From Vinca minor (taxonomy: Eukaryota; Streptophyta; Magnoliopsida; Gentianales; Apocynaceae): a DNA stretch of 64,000 nucleotides. The notes under the pieces were generated by a model. It was given only the letters and a program-made list of their open reading frames with translations. It made no database searches and was not told where the DNA came from. The stretch covers positions 3,906,001-3,970,000 of the forward strand of contig JAOCZM010000237.1 of the NCBI GenBank assembly GCA_026122235.1. Reading direction: 5' to 3'. Within the stretch, counting starts at the first letter, position 1, and every line of letters starts with the position of its first letter. The position numbers were made by a program, and so were the translations under genes. Of the stretch, positions 46,745 through 57,358 are shown one piece after another.

Positions 46745-49700
46745 TTAGGCTTCCATGGGTTGCAACCCTCCAGAAGACTTTTTTCTTTTCACTTTCTTCT
46801 TTCCACTTTTGTCGTGTTTTCTTTTAGGTTTCTCCTCAGTGAGCGGCTGTGCGCTCTTGAGATGTTCATATATTGCACCCAATGGATCTGACTGAAAAGC
46901 AGGATGCTTCATAACTGTCTTCAACTGATTGCCCTCCTTCAACCTGATGCAATATATAAGAGGTAATGAGAAGACAATTCAGTTTGAAGATATAAGCATG
47001 ATAGAGAAAACACGTTTCACATTATCTTGACTACTCACACAAGGTTTTTCCTGTTTTTACTGGTCACTTTAACTTCAGCTGGCTCTTTTGGCTCAGAAGA
47101 CTTCAACTCGGGTAGAAACTCTGTAAGTGAAGAAAGGTCATATGCCTTCAATTTCTTCTGTCGGCTTCTTTGATTCTTCTGCAAGAAAATGAGAAAAGAA
47201 ACTCGGTTGATATATTGCAAAAGGCTCATAATACTACACGAATACTTTTTATGGGTGAAGGAGCCTAGTATCCATAGTATAACCTTGAAATAAAGATAAG
47301 TTTCACCACATACTACCAATTAAGAGTAATTATAAATCTTATGTCTTTTCCTTCAGATTATCATAGTTAGTAAAGCTTTGATCTTTGATGTAACTTTATC
47401 TAGCCAGTTCAAGCTTTCTCAAAGAGAAGTGAGAACAGAATCAGCGTAACTATATTAAGCATCCCATCTACTTTCTAGAAGTAACCAACCCCACAGTTAT
47501 GGTTGGGTTACTTCTAGTAAAAAATGAGCTCATCAGTCAGTAAATACAACAACAACAATAGCATAACCCATTTAAGTCCCCAATAATTGGGGGTATGGGC
47601 GGGGATGGACGGGATACAAACCTAACCTTTGTCAAACAAAGTGGCTGATCCCAGGATACCACTGAAACAGATGTATTGGAGACTAACCTAACCTTTGGCA
47701 ACAAGTGCACAAAGTGGTTGATCCCAGGATACCACTGAAACAGATGTATTGGAGACTAACCTAACCTTTGGCAACAAGTTTACAAAGTGGTTGCTCATAT
47801 AATACACATGTAACAATGGTCCCCTATGCCGTCGCGTTTGCTACAGAATCATGCCCTCAAATCAAAGCCAAAAGGCATAAGAGAAGGCAGACCCAAGAAC
47901 CATTTTGATTTATGTGCACATCACCATGCTTCTTTCATTCAGCATCCAGAGCATTTATGTGCACATATTCATCAGTCAGTAAATACCATAGATAAATTTG
48001 CATATTTTACCACGCGTCATGATTCATCAAATATCTCCAAGGAAAACAAGATAATTTCCATCTAGAACGTTACCCAGCATTTCGGACTATATTGCCAAAC
48101 AAAACTTTCGAGGGAGGACACTAGCAAATGGAGCATGTAAACCTAAAGTAGCACGCGAGACAGTGATCTTTAAAAATCAAAATGGACTAGTTCAGTACCT
48201 CCCCTGGGTTACACAAAGAAAAAATGTATCTAAATGAAAACATATTGACATAAAATATTAACGAAGTAGAAAGTGGAGTTATTCATATATGGATCCACAT
48301 TCTAGCTCCTTAGTTGAAGAGCATTCATTTGGGCATGAGATTCTCTTAATGAGGAACATGGAGTTACTTATCGAGAATGCTTGATCAGAACTGAATCCTA
48401 ACTTGTTAAAAGTACAGTAAACGTAATACTGGAAGAAAAAATATCAATTGCAGATACCATCCCAAACTATTGAAATCAACTTTTAAACTGCTGGAAGATT
48501 TCCTTACCTTGGAAATGCTCTTCTGGGCAGCCAAGGAAGCAACTGTATCTCTAACCTCTGCAACGTAGCAAACCCAAAAACATAATCCAACTCAAGTATA
48601 TGTCCACATTTAACTTGCACAAGAATTAATAAGAGCACTTTCACCCTAAGTTAACATAATTAAGAAAAGAGTTAATGGCTATTTATGCCCCTACGAATGT
48701 TTCAAATGAAGAGTTAACCCTAAACTATTTTATGTGCTATTAATGCCCCTAACTATTTACGGGGAGCTATTTATGCCCAAAAGTGGCGGAATCCGGCAAA
48801 GGGGGGGCGGCGTAGCAGATGTGCGAACCGCACATGTGAACGTTAAGGGTCATAAATGTCATTTTACTGAGTCATCTTCAACCTCCAAAATATTGTTCTT
48901 CTCCCACCTCATTTCTTCCATTTCTGTTTAAAAAAAAAAAAAAAGAAGAGGCAACAAAAAGATTAGGGATTTTTGAGCTAATTGTCCACTCGCACAGTTG
49001 CCCCCAACTGCACAAATGCAGCAGCGACACCGGATTGGAGTCTCAAAACCAACCTTTCTTCTTCCTCATCCACTCAATTTGCTTGGAAAGAATGGAGCAA
49101 AAAGAAGAAATCCACCACCGCACCGAACTTCGATCCACCTCTTGAGCATTTCTCCAAATTGGATCCCGTTTTTGGGTTTGTCAAGCTCCGACTCCGTTAA
49201 TTAGCTATGGGAGCTTCTCACCTCTTCACTCCCTTTCTTCTCCTAAGAAAAGAAAAAAAAAAGGGATTTTCTTTAACCCTTCATTTCATCAAGAAGAAGT
49301 GTGAAATTATTTCAAGATTTCCCTATTGGGTTTCTTGCATGTGTTGATTTCTGAGTTGGGTTTTGTTCAGCGGAATCAGAAAGCTTGAAATCTTGTTGTG
49401 ATGGCTAATTAAACCTTCAAGATTTGGATTTCAATGGGTGTTAGCTGTTGGATATGGAGCTTGGCTGGTAGCTGGAAAAGGTAGCTGGTGGTAGGTTGGG
49501 GAAGCGGCAGGGTGGAGGAAGAATGGAGACAGTAGAAGAATGATTTCACCAAAATCTTGAAAAGTTGTCGGGTCGGGTTGGCCAATTTGGGAGGAAATTA
49601 AGGCTAATATGGATAATGGGTCGGGTCATTAGATGGGTTATAGACAACCCATTCTAAACGACTAAATGGACACTTATACCCCTAAAAGAGTACTTGTGCG

Positions 49701-50211
49701 GTTCGCACATGTCTTCTGTCGCCTCTCTTTCTTGGGATTCAGTACTTTTAGGCGTAAATAGACTTACAAAGTAAATAGTTAGGGGCATTAATAGCACATA
49801 AAATAATTTAGGGTTAACTCTTCCATTTGAAACATACGTAGAGGGCATAAATAGTCATTATCTCTTAAGAAAATAATCATAGTTTAGAGAGAAAATATAT
49901 TTATTTTACGGAAGTAGGACAAACTGGAATAACTAAAATAGAAAGTCGAGATTCAATTTGAGCGGAGAATTAAACAACTAAAAAGACTGAATCAATAGAA
50001 TTAAAAGTAGATTAAATTACTCGAATAGAACTGCAATTTCTTCTCGAATTTGCGGTCCGCACAACTTTCTCCATCCTTCCTGAACCCAAAAATAGATGCA
50101 AGAAGAAATAATTAAATAATTGAGGATAAAAAATATAACCAACAAGAAAGAGGGAAAGTGAGGAGGAGGTGGAAGAGCATCATCATCATACTTGGAGCTA
50201 GTTTTTCCCAT
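46745..50211 (-). CDS. SLX9-like ribosome biogenesis protein, five exons
   Basis: Exons 50211-50144, 50079-50021, 48557-48508, 47178-47039, 46943-46745; 171 residues with closing phases. It is a small, highly basic nuclear/nucleolar-type protein. Conserved blocks of the SLX9 (FAM207A-like) family: DRKFEKKLQFYS, KVRDTVASLAAQK, SRQKKLKAYDLSSLTEFLPEL, KNLVLKEGNQLKTVMKHPAFQSDPLGAIYEHL, and a Lys-rich tail (PKRKHDKSGKKKVKRKKS). Yeast Slx9 takes part in 40S pre-rRNA processing and export; the plant role is inferred. Intron 2 is 1.46 kb because of a Mutator-like insertion. Exon 1 is the least certain: its donor at 50143 was chosen so that the frame meets the conserved DRKFEKK. Confidence 0.85.
47545..47610 (-). 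mobile_element. 3' tail of an RTE-type LINE
   Basis: On the plus strand CAACAACAACAATAGCATAACCC followed by AAGTCCCCAATAATTGGGG is the reverse complement of the RTE LINE terminus seen at 16240-16282 (GGGACT ... TTG repeats). Only a short tail remains, in SLX9 intron 3. Confidence 0.65.
47622..47800. repeat. tandem duplication, period about 70-75 bp
   Basis: CTAACCTTTG...CAAAGTGG.TGATCCCAGGATACC and ACTGAAACAGATGTATTGGAGA occur twice in order (47627-47693 and 47694-47766), with a third partial copy to about 47795. Confidence 0.85.
48669..49864. mobile_element. 1.2-kb Mutator-like element in SLX9 intron 2
   Basis: Inverted arms of about 100 bp: left GAGTTAATGGCTATTTATGCC, later CTAACTATTTAC; right complementary to GAGATAATGACTATTTATGCC. 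An exact 9-bp target duplication TTAAGAAAA flanks it (48660-48668 and 49865-49873), diagnostic for Mutator-type insertion. The interior has short ORFs and C/T-rich sequence, with no recognisable transposase. Confidence 0.9.
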
Positions 50212-50585
50212 CACTATCGGAAACTTCCAGACTACGGTGGTGATGGGCGGCGGAAGGAAGCTGAGAAAAAGACAGAGAGGCTTTTGTAGGTTTTAGATTA
50301 GTCCAGTTCTTTGTCCGGGTTCTTTGGTCTGCCTAACCTGAAGGCCCATAATTATTTTGTGGGCCTATTCAGTTTCGACACTTCAAGGACTCTCTTCATA
50401 GTACTTGTGATATGGGCCCAAAACAGCTAAGGACCTGGTTTCGTGGGTCTCGTCTAAAAGCACTTAATTCTTTAGCAAATTGATCTTTTTGTGATATTTA
50501 TAATAAAATTTTTTTTGAATAAAATAAAATTTCATATTAAATTCTCTATTAATAGCTCCTAAGTCTCTATTATGGTTACTCCATC

Positions 50586-50747
50586 GGGATGAAAATCGTC
50601 TGTACCCGTCTGTGTACTTCATTTTTGTGCCCAACAAATAAGAAATCGCTATGTGATTTTTTTTTAATTATATATACAAATGGTGAATTGTGATTGATTG
50701 GAGCACATGAATTGAGTACACAAACAGGTACAAAAGATTATTTGCCC
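50586..50747. mobile_element. 162-bp palindromic MITE (family copy 1)
   Basis: GGGATGAAAATCGTCTGTACCC at the left mirrors GGTACAAAAGATTATTTGCCC at the right, with inner CAACAAATAAGAAATCGC / GTGAATTGTGATTGATTGG and a TATATA centre. TCCATC occurs on both sides, so a short target duplication is likely. Confidence 0.75.
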
Positions 50748-51289
50748 TCCATCCATCAGTAACCAATTGTGACGTTCTGTATCTTCGTTTTAAGACTAAT
50801 CAGCATTCGACGGTCAAAATGCTTGCCAAATTTACCTCTTATTTTGTAGTCCGGATCCTATGCGAAATATTTTTTTTCCCGTACATACAGAATGTTTCAA
50901 GACGTGTTCTGAGGTTGAAAAATACGAAAGATGTTATAAGGTTAAGAACAGGTGTCCGTTTTAAATCAATCTTAACTGTTAAAATCTTAATCCAACAGAC
51001 GAGAAAAATTCCGCACGTACAAAATTACCTCCGTCTTGCACTGGAGTCACCTCCCTTATTTTGAGGTTAGGTATGCCCAAGATTTATGTGACACTAACAA
51101 CGAGGATGAATGGGTCTCTATTAATTTACTTTACAAGGAGTTTGCATGTCTTTGTCAACTTTTTAAGATAATAATCACATTACTATGGGCAAATTAGTTT
51201 AAATGGTTGAGATTCTCTTCATTTTATTTTAAATTTTAAAATCCTAAATATTTTTACAACTTGCTAATAAAGGACATCCGTTCATTTTT

Positions 51290-51540
51290 AGGTCTATTAT
51301 CTGTCAATCCAGTCAAATGATTAACATATAAGATACTTTTTAAGGGTATTTTGAACAATTCAATATATTTCCCACAAAAATAACTTGAGTACTCAATTAT
51401 TAAATAAAATAACTACATATACCCAATTTAAATTAAACAAAAAATAAATCACTTAACCCATCACATTCTCCTCTATTTAAATTAAACAAAAAATAAATCA
51501 CTTAACCCATCACATTCTCCTCTATCTTCATCATCTTCCT
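51290..51540. mobile_element. relic arm of the 4.4-6.3 kb Mutator-like family
   Basis: TACTTTTTAAGGGTATTTTGAAC, AACTTGAGTACTCAATTATTAA and ACCCAATTTAAATTAAAC follow the same order as the inverted arm at 4575-4680. Within it a 49-bp unit (from 51428) is repeated perfectly in tandem (51428-51525). The opposite arm is not visible. Confidence 0.7.
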
Positions 51541-51654
51541 CCACCCATTTTACCACAATTATTTTTCCTTCGAGTCTTTTTCTAGATCTTGTCCCAGCTG
51601 TACTCCAGATTCAATGCAGTCCAGTTACTCTAATGCAAAATTATTTCCTCCTAG

Positions 51655-51820
51655 ACGGTAAAAATTCTCTGTCCCCGTCACTGTCTCCATCTCTATCCGC
51701 AGCCAATCACAATTCACCTTATGTATATATAATTAAAAAAATTATTTATATAGTAAATTCTGATTGGTTGGGGAGAGAGATGGAGATAGGAATAAGGAAT
51801 GAGAATTTTCACCTCTCTTA
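51655..51820. mobile_element. palindromic MITE (family copy 2, diverged)
   Basis: GGTAAAAATTCTCTGTCCCCGTC and GAGAATTTTCACC at the ends, with CAATCACAATTCACC ... TATATATAATTA ... TCTGATTGGTTGGGG inside, the plan of copy 1. Confidence 0.65.
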
Positions 51821-52200
51821 GACATGTGTGCCTTACCTAAGCCACAACTTTTTTAGGCTTTTGTCAAATGTTTGTTTAATCGGTATATAAATTTTCATAT
51901 GCAAGGATAGTCCAGTTGATTTCGGAGTGGTAGATTATGTAAATGGACGCATAATCAATTCTTAGCAGACGCAGTGTGTAAGTTAACTCTCCAATGTGAG
52001 GTGACTTCTTGTTATATGGAGTGTTAGGAAGATTCAAAGCAGATCAAGTATGATTTGATGAATCCGATGATTCAAGCATATCTATGAGAAACCTATGTTT
52101 GATAATATCCCTCCAATAAACCCATCCTTCGGATAGCAAGAAGGATTTATCTATTGAAATATATTCAACACTCCATCGTGGATATATATATTTGAACCTT

Positions 52201-52544
52201 CAAAACTCACATGATTCACACTTTTATGCATGGTGCGGATCCAGAATTTAAATTTATGGTGGTCCCTCAACAATTTAGGGGGAACCTACAAATTTCATTG
52301 CATATTAGACAATTTAGAATTAAAATTTAGGATGGTCCCTCAACAATTAGGGTGAAAATTAAACTTGTTTCTTTGATCTTGGGTGATCCTGGGCATACTT
52401 TGACCACCCCTTGAATCCGCCTCTGCTTTTATGTGAAAATCACATTATTAGATCTTCCACACATACAAGAAAGCTACACATATATATGGTTCAAAAACTC
52501 ACATGATTCACACTTTTATGTGAAAATCACATTATTAGATTTTC

Positions 52545-52560
<16 letters not shown>
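52201..52560. repeat. 86-bp tandem duplication, one copy split by a MITE
   Basis: CAAAACTCACATGATTCACACTTTTATG at 52201 recurs at 52492, followed in both by TGAAAATCACATTATTAGAT.TTCCACACA. Without the MITE the period is about 86 bp. The second copy runs into the CA/TA microsatellite at 52549-52582 next to the reductase start. Confidence 0.85.
52229..52425. mobile_element. 197-bp hAT-type MITE
   Basis: Ends CATGGTGCGGATCCAG and GAATCCGCCTCTG are imperfect inverted repeats of the CAGTGGCGGATCC type. The exact 8-bp duplication CTTTTATG flanks it (52221-52228 and 52426-52433). Related to the element at 24614-24769. Confidence 0.85.
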
Positions 52561-52582
<22 letters not shown>

Positions 52583-52624
52583 GCAGATGATCAAGCAAAT
52601 CAAACTACCAAAAAGAAGAAGAAA

Positions 52625-54801
52625 ATGCAGGCAAACAAGCAGATTGTGTTGAAAAACCATGTAATGAGTGGATACTATTTGAAGTATAGTGATTTTGAGA
52701 TGAAGTCAAGCTCCAATATTGATCCCTTCCAAATTCCTGTTGGATCAAAAGCTTTGCTCCTCAAGAACCTCTTCTTGGCTTGTGATCCTTACATGCGACA
52801 TCGAATGTTCCCTCCCGACAATGAATTTGCATCCGTTATGCCTCCTTTTGCCCCTGGATCTGTCTGATTCTTCTCCTCCTCTTTGTTTTTTTTACTCCGT
52901 TGTTCATGCATCATTTACACTTGTGTGTTAGTACTAAACATTGTTTTTTATCAGCACGTACGTTTTAACATATTATCAATTATTAAATTAATTTAATATG
53001 ACAATTGAGAGTTTTAAATAGTTCAAACTAGTTTAAGAATAAGTATTCATTCTTTTCCAACCATTGTATTGAGTAATAAAAAGTATTCAAGAGTCAGCCT
53101 ACATTATTGACTTGACTACTCTCGATGGTTATAGAGAGCACTTTGACTGATCTGATTGAAATTTCTGCAAACGTATCACAAATTTATTGCTCGGATGTTG
53201 AATTCGAAATGCACGGTTCTGAACAAATCACTTCCCTCACTAGACAGACATGAATTGGTGATTGTTTTCGTTATTGGAGTTTCGGAATGCTTGATTAATG
53301 AGCTTTTGTCCCTTTAGGTAATCAATGGGTATGGAGTGTCGAAAGTGGTAAATTCCGGAGACCCTGAATTCAGTGAAGGTGATTTTGTATTGGGGAAAAG
53401 TTGGATGGGAAGAATACAGCATTCTTCATAACACGAAGGAGCTATTCAAGATAAAAGAACACACCACAAACGTGCCACTATCATACTATGCTGGTATCCT
53501 TGGTACTCACTCATATTATCATTATTCTTACTCTTTTTTTGTGGAACGAGGTATCCTAGGTAGGACTGGGCAAATCCTAGGTAGGCCTCAAAGGAAGGCA
53601 GGCAATACGCTATGTGTATATATAATTATAAAAAATTACTATATAAAGATTGTGAGTGATGATGATATGTATAAAAATATGTACGGGGACAAACGATTTT
53701 TCCTCAACGGTATGGTACCATCACCTTACAAAAAAGGTAAAGTATTGATTAACGCGGATGATTCTAACCTACGTAACCAGTGTGATTAACAGCTCCTTTG
53801 ACTCATGGGCTCTTTTCTCTTCTTCTTTTTTTTAAAGTTTAAACTCTTGCATTAATTTAGATGTATATGGGTCTTGATTTATATTATATAGGTATGCCGG
53901 GAGTAGCTGCCTACATTGGATTCTATAAGATAAGCAATCCAAAGAAAGGAGAAGTGGTTTATGTTTCTTCAGCTGCGGGAGGAGTTGGTCAACTTGTCGG
54001 ACAATTTGCTAAAATCATGGGTTGTTATGTTGTTGGAAGTGCTAGTACTAATCAAAAGGTAAGTACACACAGTTCTGTCACGAAAAATTAGCATAGTCAA
54101 CTTAATATTTACAACTCAAATAATTCAATTTGATATTCATTATCCCGATTATATAATAAATGCTTCTAAAAGAACATAAAATATGCTTTTTTGGGGTTTG
54201 GAAGCACACCTTTTTCGTATGGGGTTTTGTATTGTTGTGTTAATGAACTTTCAGGTCCATATGTTGAAGAGCAAGCTTGGATTTGATGATGCTTTTAACT
54301 ATACGGATGGCCCTGATTTTGCTACCAACTTAAAAAGGTTTGCTCGTCTTTATTTTTTATTTTTTTTACAAAAGGTTTTTTTTTACCTTTTTACATAACA
54401 TGAACTTGGTGATGGGAAGGCATTTTCCAAAGGGCATTGACATCTACTTTGACAACGTTGGAGGAAAAATGCTGGACGAGGTACTTTTACACATGAACGT
54501 AGGAGGCAGGGTTGCGGTTTCCGGCATGATTTCTCAGTACAATCTCAAGGAACCAGATGGAATTCACAATCTATTTTCTCTTATTACAAAAAGAATCAAA
54601 ATACAAGGTTTTGTCGAACTTGACTTTAAGCATCAAATATATCCAGAGTACTGTGATTGGGTTATAAAGAATTTATCGGAGAAAAAGTTGATTTATGTTG
54701 AAGATATTGCTGATGGTCTTGAAAATGCAGCTTCTGCTTTGGTTGGAATCTTTCATGGTCGGAATATAGGGAAACAAATTATTCGTGTTGCCCAAGAATA
54801 A
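52625..54801 (+). pseudogene. NADPH-dependent alkenal double-bond reductase, five exons, one frameshift
   Basis: Medium-chain reductase that reduces the alpha,beta double bond of reactive alkenals and enones (family of Arabidopsis AER / P1). Exons 52625-52861, 53318-53502, 53892-54058, 54255-54337, 54420-54801; 350 codons if one base in exon 2 is discounted. Seen: LFLACDPYMRHRM, VINGYGVSKVVNSG, nucleotide-binding AAGGVGQLVGQ (about 168-178), FPKGIDIYFDNVGGKMLDEVL, and GRNIGKQIIRVAQE at the end. In exon 2, GTATTGGGGAAAAG (53387-53400) has one T more than needed for the conserved FVWGK..WEEYS run; without it the exon is 184 bases and every later phase closes. Everything else is intact, so it is either a very young null allele or a sequence error. 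Confidence 0.87.
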
Positions 54802-55117
54802 TCGTTTCTCTAAGAAAATTTGTGATATTCATATGCAAAAAAGGCAAAAAAAAAAATCGTCTATACTCATGCATGTATTCATCACTCAGAAATTGATATA
54901 TGAACAGATAAAATATATTTTCTTTACGGGTTCCACTTTTTTTCTTAGTTTATAGATTTCTTAATTAAAAAATTAACACGTGTCAATTTTTTATTGATGG
55001 TACAGACGATTCTTGACCGCAAAAAACATGCCATGATCTATTTGTACGGTTGAACCTTTTTCAATAGACATTTCAATATTTTATTTTATTCACGAAGTTA
55101 AATTCGAAATCTTACAT

Positions 55118-55445
55118 AGATCTATTTGGATTGGGTTTGGGTTTGAGACCCAAACATAGAGTTAGTTTGGGTTTTGGCGGGAGAGGCTAAAAAGTGGGCG
55201 GGAAATATTCAAATTCAAATTTTTTTTCTTCAAATAATCTTAAAAATTCATATTTTGGCCTCTAAAATTGGTGGGAGATGTTCAAATTCCAAAATTTTTG
55301 AAATTTTTTTTTGGGAATTGACCGATTATTTGAAAAAAAAATTGAATTTGAATATTCCCGCTACTTTTTAGCCTCTCCCTCCAAAACCCAAACCTAGATT
55401 TAGGTTTGGGTCTCAAACCCAAACCCAGTCCAAATAGAGCCTAAA
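55118..55445. mobile_element. foldback MITE of about 330 bp
   Basis: TCTATTTGGATTGGGTTTGGG and GAGACCCAAAC at the left mirror GTTTGGGTCTC and CCCAAACCCAGTCCAAATAGA at the right; symmetry continues inward (GAGAGGCTAAAAAGT / ACTTTTTAGCCTCTC, ATTCAAATTCAAATT / AATTTGAATATT). Target duplication not resolved. Confidence 0.8.
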
Positions 55446-55976
55446 CTGCGGGTCAACTCATGTTACTTTACCTTTGATCAAGCATGTTTGCATTTACCTT
55501 AATGTGTAACCTTGTTTTTTTTACCGCATGTATTAGTTAGTATGGTGTGATCTGAATATTTAGACATTGGTAAAGTAGTTTGGAGCAAAATGTCCATAGT
55601 TAGATTTTAAAATTTGGACCGCAAAATATTTCTATTATTGTCGCGTTTCTTAGCAATTAAGATCAAAGACCCTATTCTCGTGATATTTTCCCCTGGTTCC
55701 ATCTCATTAAAGCAAATCTACACTTAAAAGTCAAAAGATATTAATCATACAAACAGAGACATTTCTTGAATCATTCAGAGAACTTTCCTATATGTTTTTT
55801 TTTCCTAAATAAAGATTTACCTATTAATTATAAAATAGTCAAATCTATTACAATCAAAAGATAAAACACAATTACAAAAAAAATAAAAGTTATACAATGG
55901 TGTAAACACCATGATAACAGATAAAAGTCCACACTCCGGACCGGGTAAACAACACAAAAAAGGTAAAAAAAAATAC

Positions 55977-56315
55977 ATGATAAAACTCTTCGCAACAACT
56001 TCTCCGATATCCTGGAACAGCAGTAGCAAGCTTAGTTTCATCACCTTTCTTAGAAATCAACAATCTGCGAGAACATGGCGTATCAACCGTCTCATAGATT
56101 GTCTCGGAAAGATGATGAAAAATGAGAAAGGGTCCCAGAGCAACTTCGGGTTTAGAGATAAACTCCAAATCTGGAAGGATCTGAAGTAGGTCTTGCATCT
56201 GTGTCTTGAATCTTGAATAATACTGTTTTGAAAAAATTTCATCAAGATTTACGGTAAAAGAAGGGGGTGAACACACCAAAAGTGGAAGGAGGATTTTTTG
56301 GTTGGATCTAGCCAT
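55977..56315 (-). CDS. unrecognised exon-like ORF, 113 codons
   Basis: On the minus strand an ATG (56315) opens 113 codons ending at a possible GT donor (55976-55975) in phase 0. The reading frame continues past it only into T-rich, intron-like sequence. The composition is protein-like: PSFTVNLDEIFSKQYY, LEFISKPEVALGPFLIFHHL, CSRRLLISKKGDETKLATAVPGYRRSC. I do not recognise the family. Lower-coordinate sequence shows no further matching exon down to the reductase gene, so it may be the first exon of a gene fragment, a captured piece, or the 5' part of a decayed gene. Confidence 0.4.
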
Positions 56316-57358
56316 GAAAGTTAAGAAATGAAGAAACTTCAAGAGAAAAAAACGAAAGAGAGAGAAGAGGCGGTGGGTTTTTTGAACTTTCCTATATGGT
56401 TATAATAACAATAGTAAAAATTGAGTATAATATTCCATTTTAAATATGTTAATTAGAATACTACGACACTAATTGTTATTGTTGGGCCAATGTAGGATGC
56501 AAGATGAATGGGAATAGTTAATATGATACCTGTTTAATTGTAGGGATAAAGTTAGAATATTAAAATCAGATAACCAGAATTTAAAGGAGTTTTAAAAGAA
56601 ATATTGGGACGACAAATTCAAAGAAGAAAGAAGGACTAAGAACACAAAAGCTTCAAAAGCTCTAAAGCAATTTTAAATCCTTATTGGTGATCATTCATAT
56701 GAACTACTTACTTACAATTAGGATTAGAGAATGAAAGGATCGAACTGCCAAAAATTCTCTGCCTAATCTTTCTTGCCTCTGCTAGTAGTTAAAATCTTTA
56801 TGCCATATATTTGCATATTTGAGTTTGCATCTGAATTCATTCACTACTTGGATTTAAAGTTTTCCTTTTCTAAGCAAGGCCTTTTCCTTTTCTTTCTTTT
56901 ATCTTTTTGATCGGGCCTCCCCAACTAATGGTGAAGAAAGCAAGTAAAAAATCTATCAAGAGAGATTAGTCGTTAACCGAATTTGTAAAAAGCTCACTAG
57001 CCCTTAATTTTTATCTTCTCAAGATTTCATCTACTCTAAACTCCGAGCCATAGGATGTTTTCAATTTTCAATTTTACCAAAAATTGTTTGTCCAATGAGT
57101 CTTTTCATTTTTTCCTATTAATTTTTTTAATGAATTGAATAAACAAAGGTAAGTGCTCTCTGGCGAAACAGAGCTTCCATCTCTCCTCTGTTGGGGCTCA
57201 CCGCCTTGGATTTCTAGAGCTTTGTTCACGATTTCCACTTTCCAATCTGCTACTTGCTCCAATTAATAATCCCCAATTCTTAGGGCTTTCTCTGGCAGCT
57301 TAATTCGACTGGGATTTTAGGGTTCCACCCCCCTGTTTCTTATTCTTCTTCGCCGAAC

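Larger units (their letters stand above)
50212..52624. other. intergenic region rich in small elements
   Basis: Holds the SLX9 promoter, two members of a small palindromic MITE family (50586-50747, 51655-51820), a relic arm related to the Mutator-like element at 4.4-6.3 kb, a 49-bp tandem duplication, a hAT MITE and an 86-bp duplication next to the reductase gene. No gene seen. Confidence 0.6.
54802..57093. other. intergenic region downstream of the reductase
   Basis: Contains a weak relative of the palindromic MITE family (about 54855-55015, ends ATCGTCTATAC / GTACAGACGATT), a foldback MITE (55118-55445) and an exon-like ORF on the minus strand (56315-55977). The rest is AT-rich with no feature. 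Confidence 0.5.
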
